Part shown: positions 38,445 through 48,982 of the stretch, one piece after another
How positions within the stretch are numbered: the stretch's first letter is position 1
Layout: every line of letters begins with the position of its first letter
NCBI GenBank assembly: GCA_963817635.1
Contig: CAWFPR010000025.1
Span: 1-64,000, forward strand
Length of the DNA stretch: 64,000 nucleotides
Direction of reading: 5' to 3'
From: CAWFPR01 sp963817635
GTDB lineage: Bacteria > Acidobacteriota > Vicinamibacteria > Vicinamibacterales > 2-12-FULL-66-21
Translations under genes and position numbers: made by a program
Notes under the pieces: model-generated
Seen by the model: only the letters and a program-made list of their open reading frames with translations
Databases searched by the model: none
Told to the model about the DNA's origin: nothing

Positions 38445-38499
38445 GCAGTGTTCCTCCCTTTCAGGAATCTGCCTTTCAAGAAACGGTGCGTCAGCCGTA

Positions 38500-38662
38500 T
38501 CGGGGCTTGGGGCTTCCGGCTTGGGGCTTGTGGCCTTGAGCCCCTTGAGCCCTGAACCCGAGAGCCCTGAGCCCTGAGCCCTTGAGCCCCTGAGCCCTGA
38601 GCCCTGAGCCCTTGAGCCCCTGAGCCCTGAGCCCTGAGCCCTGAGCCCTGAGCCCTTGAGGT
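38500..38662. repeat. GAGCCCT heptamer array
   Basis: About 15 units of GAGCCCT/GAGCCCC(T) between csbD and the cupin gene, with diverged GGCTTGG forms at its left edge. The same unit recurs at 39995-40062. Confidence 0.92.
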
Positions 38663-38673
38663 AGGATGCTCGC

Positions 38674-39032
38674 ATGCCGAGACTCATCGAGGCGCCGTCA
38701 GTCGTCCAGGCGGCGGGAAACAAGCCCAAGCGTATCGAGGAGTACGCAGGACGGGCCAATTCCGGTAATGAAAGTGTCAGTGTGGCCAGAATGGTCTCTC
38801 CCGGGGGATGGGAGGAGCCGGCCAGCGGCCGGAACTCGAGGAAGTGACCGTGGTGCTCCGGGGAACGGTCCGGGTCGAATACTCGGAAGGCGTCCTCTAC
38901 GTGGCCGCCGGTCAGGCGGTGGTGACGTCGCCGGGTGAATGGATTCGCTACAGCACGCCGTTCGACGGGGGCGCCGAGTACATCGCGGTGTGCGTGCCGG
39001 CGTTCTCGCCCGACACGGTGCACCGCGACTGA
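38674..39032 (+). CDS. Small cupin-domain protein (one frameshift)
   Basis: MPRLIEAPSVVQAAGNKPKR ... VSPGGWEEP is followed, after a frame break near 38820, by GQRPELEEVTVVLRGTVRVE ... GQAVVTSPGEWIRYSTP ... AFSPDTVHRD. One missing G (GCCGGCC for GCCGGGCC) restores a 119-aa single-cupin protein. The pattern of a conserved Glu in motif 1 and a Gly/Pro turn before motif 2 fits the cupin barrel; the metal-binding His are mostly replaced, so an enzymatic role is unsure. Confidence 0.75.
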
Positions 39033-39045
39033 AATCGCGGCGCGG

Positions 39046-39792
39046 TCACTGCCGGATCTCGTACCGCGTGAACACCGGATCGGCGGCGAGCGCCTGCGCC
39101 TTCAGGAAGGCCCAGGCCTCCTTGTTGATGGCAGCCGATCGACTGTAGTAATCGTGCGTGTGGAACGCCATCTCGGTGAACTGGACGCTAAAGCCGCGGT
39201 GGACGAGCGCGTCCCGGGTGGCCCGCACGCTGTCGAGCGGGAAGAAAGCGTCCTGGGTGCCTATCCAGATCGCCATCGGAATCTTTCGGGGTGCGGCGTC
39301 GGCGTACGCGTAGGCATCGGGGGGAAGCGCGCCGGCGTGCACGGCAACCGCGGCAAAGTATTGCGATTCGAGCAGCCCCAGCGTGAGGCCGTGGATCGCG
39401 CCCGCCGAGTGGCCGAAGACGTACACACGCCGTGGATCGACCGGGTGCTGCGCCGAAACGATGTCCACCAGATCGTGAAGCAAGTCGGGGCCGTCCACGG
39501 TGGTGAACCAGCCCTGTTTGTCCAGGGCGTCGGGGCCCGCGAGGATGATCCCCTCTTTGCTCGCGAGCCCCTTCCATTTCTCGACGAGCGAGAGCCCGTT
39601 GCGTCCCGAGCCGTGGAGAAACACGATGAGCGGGGCGGGTTGCTCCTCACGGACGCTCTCCGGGACATATAGATAGTAGGTCCGTGTCCTTCCGCCCGAC
39701 CCGAACTGCTCTTTCGTGATTTTCTCAGCGGCCGACGTTGCGGCCGGAAGCGCGAGGACGAGGCCGAGGCCGATGGAGATGCCGGTGCGCAT
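39046..39792 (-). CDS. Secreted alpha/beta-hydrolase (esterase/PHB depolymerase-like)
   Basis: 248 aa with a signal peptide (MRTGISIGLGLVLALPAATS, cleavage near AAE). The fold of LpqC/polyhydroxybutyrate depolymerase or feruloyl esterase-like enzymes is visible: PLIVFLHGSGRNG oxyanion region, nucleophile elbow GHSAG, catalytic Asp in GTQDAFFP and His in FHTHDYY. Substrate unknown; probably a periplasmic or secreted carboxylesterase. Converges with the cupin gene at 14 nt. Start ATG 39792 is chosen for the signal peptide. Confidence 0.85.
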   Translation of the reverse strand: MRTGISIGLGLVLALPAATSAAEKITKEQFGSGGRTRTYYLYVPESVREEQPAPLIVFLHGSGRNGLSLVEKWKGLASKEGIILAGPDALDKQGWFTTVDGPDLLHDLVDIVSAQHPVDPRRVYVFGHSAGAIHGLTLGLLESQYFAAVAVHAGALPPDAYAYADAAPRKIPMAIWIGTQDAFFPLDSVRATRDALVHRGFSVQFTEMAFHTHDYYSRSAAINKEAWAFLKAQALAADPVFTRYEIRQ

Positions 39793-39994
39793 GCGTGCCC
39801 CTTGTGCCTCGAGAATGGAGGCACGGACATTGTACCGCGAGGAGCCCCGGACGTTCATCGTCAGGCCGTCGTCACGACGACGGCCCGGCGCGGCCTGCGT
39901 CCGTGACGGCGGTACGCGTGCGGAACGGTCCTGCTGCCGAAGTAAGGCTCAAGGCTCAGGGAAGGAACTTTTCCCTGGGCCTTTGGGTTTTCCT

Positions 39995-40062
39995 GAGCCC
40001 TGAGCCCTGAGCCCTAAGCCCTGAACTAAGCCCTGAGCCCTGAGCCCTGAGCCATCGTGTCT
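39995..40062. repeat. GAGCCCT heptamer array, second copy
   Basis: About nine units of GAGCCCT with a few variants (TAAGCCC). It merges with the 3' end of the thioesterase gene: the last codons of that gene read into the array. Confidence 0.9.
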
Positions 40063-40522
40063 GGCATGCGCACCGCGACCACCTCGCCGCGGGCGGTCTG
40101 TGACGCCCTCCACTTCGACGCTGACATCGAGAATGACTTTGCGCGCACCGATTTCGCGAGCGCGGGCGCGCAGCACGATCTCCGGGACCGAGCGGTGTGG
40201 GCTTGAGGTAATCGACGCGGAGTGACCCGGTCACGAAACGGGACGCCGGGACCTCGCCGACCTGACGCCCGGCGGCGAGTTCCACGACGCCGGCGGCGGT
40301 CCCGATCGCGTGGCAATCCACGAGCGACGCGATCAGGCCGCCGTACACGAAGCCGGGCAGCGCGATGTGCTCCGCGCGCGGCGTAAATCGCGCAACGCCC
40401 TCGTCGCCCTCCATCACCGTGCGGACATGATGCCCATCCCGATTGAGCCGCCCGCACCCGAAACAGTGGGCGAAATCCTCCGGATAGTGGTCCTGAACAA
40501 ACGTCGGGGTCGATTCAGCCAT
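40026..40522 (-). CDS. HotDog-fold acyl-CoA thioesterase-like protein (two frameshifts)
   Basis: MAESTPTFVQDHYPEDFAHC FGCG, then LPGFVYGGLIASLVDCHAIG, the PaaI-like helix, then VTGSLRVDYLKPTPLGP. The frame breaks near 40190 (extra G; resumes EIVLRARAREIGARKVILDV) and again near 40095 (resumes RGEVVAVRMPDTMAQ). It ends inside the heptamer array at a TAG at 40026. The FGCGRLN motif is typical of small HotDog thioesterases. Enzyme class is confident, substrate unknown. Confidence 0.78.
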
Positions 40523-40553
40523 GCGTCGGCATCCTTCACTGCGCTTCTCCCAT

Positions 40554-43500
40554 TTACCATTCCGACCCGCCGCCTTTGCGCTTGCCCCATGTGGGCGGCG
40601 GTGGTTCGTGCGTGAGCCGGGTCGGCGGGTTCGCCTTCAGCATCTTCATCGCTTCGTCCACCGCGCGTTCGAGCTGCATGTCGTGGCCGGCAATCACGTC
40701 TTTGGGCCAGTTCTCGACGTCGATGTCGGGCGCCGTGCCTTCGTTCTCCACGGCCCACTTGCCCTCACGCGTGAAGAAGCCGCCGCGCGGCGCGATCATG
40801 GACCCGCCGTCGATGAAGCCCGGCGTGTCGGCCGTGTGCACAAGGCCGCCCCAGGTGCGCTTGCCCACGAGGGTTCCGACCTTGCGGTACTTGAACATCC
40901 ATGGCATCAGGTCGCCGCCAGAGCCGGCCATCTCGTTGATGATCATCACCTTCGGCCCCCAGATCCCCGCCGAAGGGCTCGTGAACGGCACCCGGTCGCC
41001 GGCGACGTTGTTGAAGTACCCGTCGAACTGCCGCTGGAGGACGTCGATGATGTAGTCGGCCGCCGAGCCGCCGCTGTTGAACCGCTCGTCGACGATCGCG
41101 CCGAGCTTCTCCTGCTGCGCGAAATAGTAGCGGTTGAAGCTGTCGTAGCCGGGCTGCCCCGTGCTGGGCACGTAGACGTAGGCGAGCTGTCCGGCGGAGA
41201 GCCTGTCGACCAGGCGGCGGTTCGATTCCACCCACGCGCGGGTGCGCAGCCCCTGCTCGTTGGCCACCGGCACGACGGTCACCTCGCGCGCGCCCTCCAT
41301 GACCGGACGGTTGTTCACGGTCAGGACGGTCTGGCGGCCGGACGTTCCGTCGAGCAGCCGGTAGATGTTGTCGGGCGTCCTCAGCTCGATGCCGTTGATC
41401 GCCAGGATGTAGTCGCCGACATTCACGTCAACGCCGGGCGCCGACAGCGGCGCGCGCAGATCGGGGTTCCAGCTCTCGTTGTCGTAGATGCGCGCGATCT
41501 TGTAGCGGCCGCTGTCGATCGTGAAATCGGCGCCGAGCAGGCCGCCGGGCGACGAAGGCACGCTGGGCATGTCACCGCCGCGCACGAACGAGTGCCCGAC
41601 CGCGATTTCGGCGCCCATGTTGTCGAGCAGGTAGTTCAGATCGGCGCGGTGGTTCACGTACGGCAGCAGGGCGCCGTACATCTGCTTCATCTTCGGCCAG
41701 TCCGACCCGTGCGTGTTCGGCACGTACAGGTAGTCGCGCTGGTTGCGCCAGCCCTCGTCGAAGATCTGCCGGAACTCTTCTTTCGGCTCGAGGTACATCC
41801 GGAGCGACGCGTTGACGCGTCCCTGGCCGGCCTGCGGAGGATTGCGATCGGCGTCCACGAGGAACAGCCCGGCGCCGGTTGCGCCGCCCGCGGCGCCGCG
41901 CCCGCGCCCGCCGCCGCCCGCCGCCCGTGCGATAGAGCAGCTTCCGGCCGTCGGCGCTGACGTCGTACTCGGCGATGCCCGACACGAAGGTCGCAGCCCG
42001 GCGGTCGCTGAGCCGGTAGCGCTGCAGCGTGCTGCCTCCACCGCCCCCGCGTCCCCCGCCGCCCGCGGCGGCTTCCATGTAGTACACCGTGCCGGCCACG
42101 CCGGCCTTCAGGTTCGAGGTACCTGCCGCTCCGGGACGCCGGGGATCGAGAGGATGCGCTGCTGAAGGCCATCGAAGTCAATCTGCACGGTCACCGGCGT
42201 CCGCGGCCTCGGGGCGGCAGCCTGTGGCGGCTGATCGCCTGTCGCCGTATCGGCGCCGGCGGCCGGGGCGCCGCCTCCCCGTCCTCCACGGCCCGGTCCC
42301 GGCGCGCTCGAGACGCCGGTGTCCTCGTCGCTCTCCGGCAGCAACGGGCTCGCTTCCCCCTTCTTCAGCACCGCGAGGTACAGGCCGAACGTCTCGCTGT
42401 GGTCGTAGGACGTCATGTCGAGCCACTGCGACCTGAGCCCGAAATCGGTGGACGCGAGGAACCACACGTACTTGCCGCCGGCGTCCCACACCGGGAACAT
42501 CGCGTCGGCGAGCCCGTCGGTGATCTGTTTCTTTTCGCCGGTCTCGACGTTGGCCACGAAGATCGCGCGATAGAGCGAATTCAGCCGGCTCGAATACGCC
42601 ACCCATTTCGAGTCGGGGCTCCACGTCGGGTCGAGCGTCCGCTGCGGGACCATCCACGGATCGTTGCCGACGATCTTCGGCGTGCCGGTCGCGACGTCGA
42701 GTACCCACACGTTCAGGTTCGTGTCCGTGTAGAGCAGCTTCTTCGAATCGGGCGACCAGGCCGGCGTGTAGTAGTGCGTCGGCTTCGGCAGGGCGATTTC
42801 GCGCGGCGGCTTCAGGCCTTCCTGCTCCTCGATGACGAGCTTGTACTCGCCGGACTTGTCGCTGAAGTACGAGACGTACTTGCCGTCGGGCGACCAGGCC
42901 GGATCGCGCTCGGCTGACGCACTCGAGTGCGTCAGATTGCGGACGTCACCCTTCTCGGCCGGGATCGTGAATACTTCGCCGCGCGCTTCGGCGACGATGC
43001 GCTTGCCCGTCGGCGAGAGCGCGATGTTGGTCATCCGGCTCGTGACGTCCTCCCAGCGCGGCATCATCCACGGGAAGTCCCCGGCCGCCCTGATGGCGAC
43101 GACCTTCGCCTGCCCGCTTTTCGGATCGAGCTCGTGCACGTACCCGGCCTGTTCGAACACGACCGTGCCGGCGCCCGAGTCGAGCGTCTTGACGTCGAAG
43201 TCGGTGAACTTCGTGACCTGGGTCAGCTTCTTCGACTTCGTCTCGTACGACCACACGTTCGACACGCCGTCCCGATCCGAGAGGAAGTAGACCGTGTCGC
43301 CGACCCACACCGGATCCATGTCCTTCGAGTCGGTCCACGGCGGCGAGACCAGGTCGTAGGTCTTGAGATCGACGATCCAGATTGGGCGGTTCTGTCCGCC
43401 GCGATAGTTGCGGCGTTCTTCGTCCCACGAGTTGTTCATCCGGTAGGCGATGTGCGTGCCGTCCGGCGAGATCTTCCCCTGGTAGGCGCGCGGGAGCGCC

Positions 43501-43983
43501 ATCGGCTCTTCGACGCCGCCTTCGGCCGGCACCGTCCAGAAGCGCGGCGCGCCGCTCGGCGCCCACGTGGCCCGGGTCGACGCGAACGACGATCGACTTG
43601 CCGTCCGGCGTCCAGCCCTGCACCTGGTCGCCGCCCGGGTGCCACGTCAGCCGCTTCGGCTCTCCGCCTTCCGCCGGAATGACGTACACGTCGATGTTGC
43701 CGGCATAGTCGCCGCTGAACGCAATCCATTTCCCGTCCGGCGAGAAGTGCGGATTGCTCGTCAGCCCCTGGAACGAGGTGAGGCGCCGGGCGTTGCCTCC
43801 GCTGCGCTCGACCGACCAGATGTTGTTCGCGTAGGCGAAGGCGATCTGGGTGGCGCTCACCGTCGGCGAGCGCAGCAGCCGCGTCTGGTCCGACGGGGCA
43901 GCCGAAAGGACGGCAACGACGAAAGCCGGGATGGCGAGCCACGGCGTGGTACGCACGGCCGCGCGGACAGAAAGACGCGTCAT
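40554..43983 (-). CDS. Tricorn-like secreted protease, TolB propeller + PDZ + S41 (three frameshifts)
   Basis: About 1140 aa. Signal peptide (TPWLAIPAFVVAVLSAAPS), then two beta-propellers with TolB/WD40-like repeats (HFSPDGKWIAFSGDYAGNID, AWSPDSKKLLYTDTNLNVWV). A Gly/Pro-rich linker, the C1 helical domain (EEFRQIFDEGWRNQRDYLYV), a PDZ domain (GVDVNVGDYILAINGIELRT) and the S41 core follow, with NEMAGSGGDLMPW carrying the nucleophile Ser and KRTWGGLVHTAD. Frame breaks near 43575, 42110 and 41930. It should cleave peptides in the periplasm. A second, equally long paralogue lies at 45496 on the other strand. Confidence 0.88.
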
Positions 43984-44143
43984 GGTGTGGTCCTCCGCGT
44001 GAGGGGTGATTGGACGGGTCATGCTAACACTGCTCTCCGTCCCGGAGCACGTTCGGGCCGCGCCAGTGGCCGGCGCACGCGGTCAGGGGATCGAGCATGC
44101 GGGGAGCTTACCCCAGCGGCGACCCATTCGCACGCTCCCCTCT

Positions 44144-44456
44144 GCTGTCACGCTGAGACGGGCTGACGGCTGTCACGAAGAACGCGAAGGACACGAAGCA
44201 CACGAAGGCTGTCACGCTGAGGCCGGTCGCGCGCCGGCCCGATGGGCCGGCGTCCGGATGCGCAAAGACCCGCGGAGGCAAACAGCACCTGCCCTCTGGC
44301 TGCTTGCCTCCGTGGGCCTTTGCGCATCCGACCGCGCCTGCGGCGCGGCGCGACCGGCCGTCACAGCGTCACGCTGCGATCCGGCTTCTTCTGGTCTTTC
44401 TTCGTGATCTTCGTGTCCTTCGAGTTCTTCGTGACAGGCCGTCGGCCCGTGACAGC
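44144..44456. repeat. 313-bp imperfect palindrome
   Basis: Nested inverted arms: GTCACGAAGAAC at 44172 pairs with its complement ending at 44435; CGGATGCGCAAAG at about 44255 pairs with the stretch near 44320; GGCCGGTCGCGC pairs with GCGCGACCGGCC; outer GCTGTCAC ends also match. The loop is about 20 bp. The outer part is built of CACGAAGGA-type units. It separates the divergent tricorn gene start from the DUF1697 gene 3' end. No coding frame. Confidence 0.88.
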
Positions 44457-44473
44457 TCGACAGCGCACGAACG

Positions 44474-45004
44474 TCAGTCCAGAGTGCTGTCCGCCAGTTT
44501 TCTCACGGTGTTGGCGTTGCGCACCGTCATGGGGACACCCAGCAGCTTCTCGATGGGGGCGCGGAACATCGCCGAGTCGCTCATGCGGCCCGCGATCTTG
44601 AAATAGAGTTCGCGCCCGTCCAGGTGCAGGTCATCGCCCTCGCCACGAACCGCCATGACCTTCTGCACGCCCTCGCCCGGCGGGATCGTCTTCAGGAACG
44701 CGACGTGGAGCCTGGCCTCGCCGAGCGCACCGAACGGCTCGTTGGCCGCGACCGCCTGGATCTCAGCCGCCGAGCGGACCATGGTGATGACGTCGAAGCC
44801 GAACGCCTTCGCCATCGCGCCCTCGATCTTCTTCTCCAGCCCCGAATCGCTGCGCGACGCCGAACGGAACAGGACGTTGCCGCTGGCGATCAGCGTCTCG
44901 ACGTCGGCCAGCCCCACACCGCCCAGGACGGCGCGCAGCTTTTCCATCCTGACCGTGCGTCCGCCGACATTGATGCCGCGAAGCAGTGCGACGTAGTGGG
45001 GCAT
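44474..45004 (-). CDS. DUF1697 family protein
   Basis: 176 aa: MPHYVALLRGINVGGRTVRM, then LIASGNVLFRSASRSDSGLE and TVRNANTVRKLAD are the conserved blocks of DUF1697 (COG3797), small cytoplasmic proteins of unknown function. Full length. Four nt separate its start from the stop of the secreted protein gene upstream. Confidence 0.9.
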   Translation of the reverse strand: MPHYVALLRGINVGGRTVRMEKLRAVLGGVGLADVETLIASGNVLFRSASRSDSGLEKKIEGAMAKAFGFDVITMVRSAAEIQAVAANEPFGALGEARLHVAFLKTIPPGEGVQKVMAVRGEGDDLHLDGRELYFKIAGRMSDSAMFRAPIEKLLGVPMTVRNANTVRKLADSTLD

Positions 45005-45007
45005 CGA

Positions 45008-45385
45008 CTACTTGTCAGCGCAGACCGGGGGCTTGATTATTCGCAGGCTATAGGTGACCTTCGGGTCGCGCGGCGGCGACTGGACCATGTCCGGATCGGC
45101 CTCGCCGGAGACCGGGATGACGGTCATGCCACACACGATGCGGGGAGCCATGTCCGGATCGACGGACGGGATGGCCGGCCGCTCCTGCGAGGGTCGAACC
45201 GGCCGGACCGGGAAAATCGAGACGAACGGCTTCCGGGCCCGCTCGAAGAGGCGCGGCGCCGTCACCTGCGGTGTGCCCTGGGCAATGCCGGGCGTGCCGG
45301 TCTGTCCTGCGGCGGCCAGCCCAACGGATGTCGGCCACAGGAGCGTCGCAGCAGCCAGAAAGGCCCCGAGAATTCGATGGTTCAT
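45008..45385 (-). CDS. Small secreted protein of unknown function
   Basis: 125 aa with a signal peptide (MNHRILGAFLAAATLLWPTS VGLAAA). The mature part is Pro/Val-rich; it ends with CGMTVIPVSGEADPDMVQ and PPVCADK, so two cysteines that could pair. I do not recognise a family. Probably cotranscribed with the DUF1697 gene. Confidence 0.7.
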   Translation of the reverse strand: MNHRILGAFLAAATLLWPTSVGLAAAGQTGTPGIAQGTPQVTAPRLFERARKPFVSIFPVRPVRPSQERPAIPSVDPDMAPRIVCGMTVIPVSGEADPDMVQSPPRDPKVTYSLRIIKPPVCADK

Positions 45386-45495
45386 CGTCCCCTCGCTGTC
45401 CACAGTCTACTCCGACAGGCTCCGGGCCGACAGCGCGGGTTGCGGAGCCGGACCGAGGGGGCTAGTATTCGCCCTGTTGCCGGGAGGTATACCAG

Positions 45496-48400
45496 ATGAA
45501 CAGAACGTCCTGCGGAGTCTTCGCCGCTGCCCTCTTCACGCTGGCGCTGGCCAGCGTCGCCGCCGCCGCCCCCGTCAAGCTGGCGCGGCACCCTGACTAT
45601 CACGCCGGCCGGATCGCCTTCAGCTACCTGGGAGACATCTGGACCGCCGAACGAGGACGGCACGAACGTCGTGCGAATCACCGACAACTCGGCCCGCGAG
45701 GTCTATCCGCGCTTCTCGCCCGACGGAAAGTGGATTGCGTTCTCGTCGAACCGCTACGGCAACTACGACGTGTTCGTCGTGCCGGTCGCCGGCGGCACGC
45801 CGAAGCGCCTGACGTACCACACAGGCAACGACGAGGTCGTCGGCTGGGCGCGCGATTCGCAGAACGTGCTCTTCCGCGCCAGCCACGGCGACGGCGCGTT
45901 CCCGTCGGTCGCCGTCCTCTATCAGATCTCCACCGGGGGCGGCCAGGAAACGCCGCTGCCGCTCGACTGGGGCTACTGGGGCAACTACTCGCCCGACGGC
46001 AAGTCGCTCGTCTTCAACCGCCACCCGGCCGTCTGGTCGCGCAAGCACTACCGCGGCAGCTACGCCGCCGACCTGTGGGTCGCCGACCTGACCAGCCACA
46101 GCTACACGAAGCTGCTCGCCGACGAGCGCTACAACCGCTACTGGCCGATGTGGGGCGCAGACGACGCGATCTACTTCGTCGCCGACCCGCTGCCGAACGA
46201 CCGCAACGTGAAGCCCGGCAGCGCCGAGGTCCGGCGCAGCGTGAACAACATCTACAAGATCCCGGCCCACGGCACGGGTCAGCCCGTGCAGGTGACGAAG
46301 CACAACGACGGCAGCCTGTTCTGGCCGTCGATGTCGTCGGACGGCAAGGTCATCGTCTACGAGGACAACTTCGGCATCTGGAAGCTCGACGTCGCGTCCG
46401 GACGCACCAGCGAGATCAAGATCGACATCGTCACCGACGAGAAGGAGAACGAGGTCGAGTACGAGACGATCAGCAACGACGTGGACGCCTTCGACATCTC
46501 GCCGTCGGGCCGGCGCGCCGTGATTTCGGCGCGCGGGCAGCTCCTGACGATCGCGACCGACCGCGGCGACATCACGCGCATCGCCCCGGACACGATGGCG
46601 TCGCGCAGCGACCAGCCGAAGTGGTCGCCCGACGGCAAGCTGATCGCGTTCGTCTCGGACCGGTCCGGCCGCGACGAAGTGTGGGTCAGCGATCCGGAGG
46701 GCGCAGGCGCCGAAGAAGATCACGGATCTCGACAACGAGAAGGGACAGCTCGTCTGGACGCCGGACTCGAAGGCGCTCTTCTACACGGCCGCCGACAAGA
46801 AGCTCTACAGCTACACCGTCGCCGACGGCGAAGACCGCGGTCGTGTCGTCGAGCGACATGGGCCGCATCGGTTCGGTGGCCATCTCGCCCGACAGCAAGT
46901 GGGTGATGTTCTCGAAGCAGGACCGCACGATGCGGCCGCACGTCTACATCGCGCCGATTGCCGGCGGCGAGGAACACCACATCTCCGACGACAGCCTGAT
47001 GTACTCCGAGAACAACGCCGAGTGGACCGCCGACGGCCGCTACATCGTGTTCACGTCGACCGAAGGCGTGAGCGGCGGGGTCGCGTCGCAGGGCGGCCTG
47101 CAGTCGACGATGGCGCTGTGGGCGCTGTCGCTGCGCGACCAGGATCGCGACCCGATGAACCGCGACATCGACAACGAGGCGCAGGGGCTGGCCGCCGAAG
47201 CGGCGGCGCGGCAGAACACGGGCCGCGGCGGCGGCGCGGCGGGCAGCAGCCGGTCGAGGTCCGGATCGACTGGAGCGGGATGGCGCGACGCGCGCGGCAG
47301 CTGACCGTGCCGGGCACGTCGATCGGCGGCCTCACCGCGGCGCCCGACGGCCACTCGGTCGCGCTGACGGTCGCGACGGCTGGCGGCGGCGGTCGCGGCG
47401 CCGGGGCCGCCAACCCGGCAAACGGCATCTACATCATCAACGTCGAGACCGGCCAGCTCACCCGCGTGCCGCCGGCCGCCCAGTCTGCCGAGGCCGGAGG
47501 CGGCGGACGCGGCGGGGGCCGCGGCGGCTTCGGCGGCGGCGGCGGGATGGTCTTCGCGCCCGACGGCCGCACGCTGTATTTCCGATCGGGCCGCAGCCTG
47601 TTCGCCGCGCCGATCAGCGCCGAACGCCGGCGGCGGCAACGCCGCTCAGGGCGGCGGGCGGGCGCGGCGGCCGCGGCGCGGCCCCGGCGGCCGCGACGCC
47701 GGCCACGAACGCCACGGCTCGTCAGGTGACCTACACCGCCAACCTCGAGATCGATCACAAGGCGCTGCGCGCGCAGGTGTTCAACGAGGGCTGGCGCATC
47801 ATGAAGAACCGCTTCTACGACGCGAAGATGCACGGCGCGGACTGGACGGCGGAGAAGGCGACGTACGAGCCGCTGCTCCAGTACCTCGTGGACGAGGAGG
47901 AACTGCACACCGTCATGATGATGATGATCGGTGAGCTGAACGCCTCGCACACTGGCGTCAGCGGCGGGCCGTGCGGACGTGGAGCGCACGCTGACCACCC
48001 GCTATCCGGGATTCGACCTCGTCAGCGACGCCTCCGGACTCTACAAGGTCGGCCATGTCTACAAGGACGGCCCCGCCGATCGCGACTACCTCAAGATCAA
48101 GGAAGGCAACTTCATCGTCTCGGTGGACGACCACGAGCTGAAGACGTCGGAGAACTACTGGCAGTTCTTCACGCTCGCGCCGGGCACGAAGTTCCACTTC
48201 GTGATCAACGACAAGCCGTCGAAGGCGGGCGCCTGGGACGTCACCATCAACCCGGTGTCCGGAGGGGAGTTCGGCAACCTCCAGTACGCGCGGTGGGTGG
48301 ACGATCGCCGCGAGATGGTCACGAAGCTCAGCAACGGGGAGATCGGATACCTCCACATCCGGGCGATGGACGCGCCGTCGCTGCGACAGTTCCAGCTCGA

Positions 48401-48912
48401 TCTGGCGGCAAACCGCACGAAGAAGGCGCTCGTGATCGACCAGCGCTTCAACGGCGGCGGCGGCATCGACCAGGAGCTGCTCGGGATTCTCGCCGGGCGC
48501 CAGTACCAGTACACCGTCGGCCGCGACCAGGGCTTCCAGACGCCGCGCCCGCAGAACTTCTACGGGCCGATGGTCGTGATGCAGAACGAACGCTCGGCCT
48601 CCGATGCCGAGATGTTCCCCGCGGGCTTCAAGGCGCTCGGCCTCGGCAAGACGGTCGGCGTGCCGACGATGGGCGCGGTGATTGGCACCGGGTCCTACAC
48701 GCTGCTCGACGGTTCGACGATCCGGACGCCTGGCAGCGGTGTCTGGACGGCGACCGGCCAGAACATGGAGAACTACGGCGTGCCGCCGGACGTGTACATC
48801 GACAACACGCCGGACGATTTCGTCGAAGGGACGGGACGCGCAGATCGAAAAGGCGGTCGAAGTGCTGAAGGCCGATCTCGCCGCCAGGAAGACGACCAGC
48901 GACTCGAAGTAG
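45496..48912 (+). CDS. Second tricorn-like secreted protease (about seven frameshifts)
   Basis: About 1138 aa. Signal peptide (CGVFAAALFTLALASVAAAA), TolB-type propeller (RFSPDGKWIAFSSNRYGNYD), second propeller (ISPDSKWVMFSKQDRTMRPH), Gly-rich linker, C1 domain (LRAQVFNEGWRIMKNRFYDA), PDZ (DYLKIKEGNFIVSVDDHELK) and S41 core (IDQRFNGGGGIDQELLGILA; nucleophile Ser in MQNERSASDAEMFP). Frame breaks lie near 45660, 46700, 46835, 47250, 47630, 47975 and 48835, mostly an extra G. Every segment resumes in step, so the gene is probably intact in the organism. Strong ribosome site GGGAGG. Confidence 0.87.
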
Positions 48913-48982
48913 ATGATTCGCGGCGTGTGGCACGTGACGGACCCGTCGCCGGGTGGCCCGCCGCGTGCCGCACGCCGCGTCT

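Noticed and set aside
45671..46906. Separate TolB-like gene starting inside tricorn 2
   Set aside because: It joins seamlessly in sequence to the signal peptide and later domains once single-base indels are corrected.
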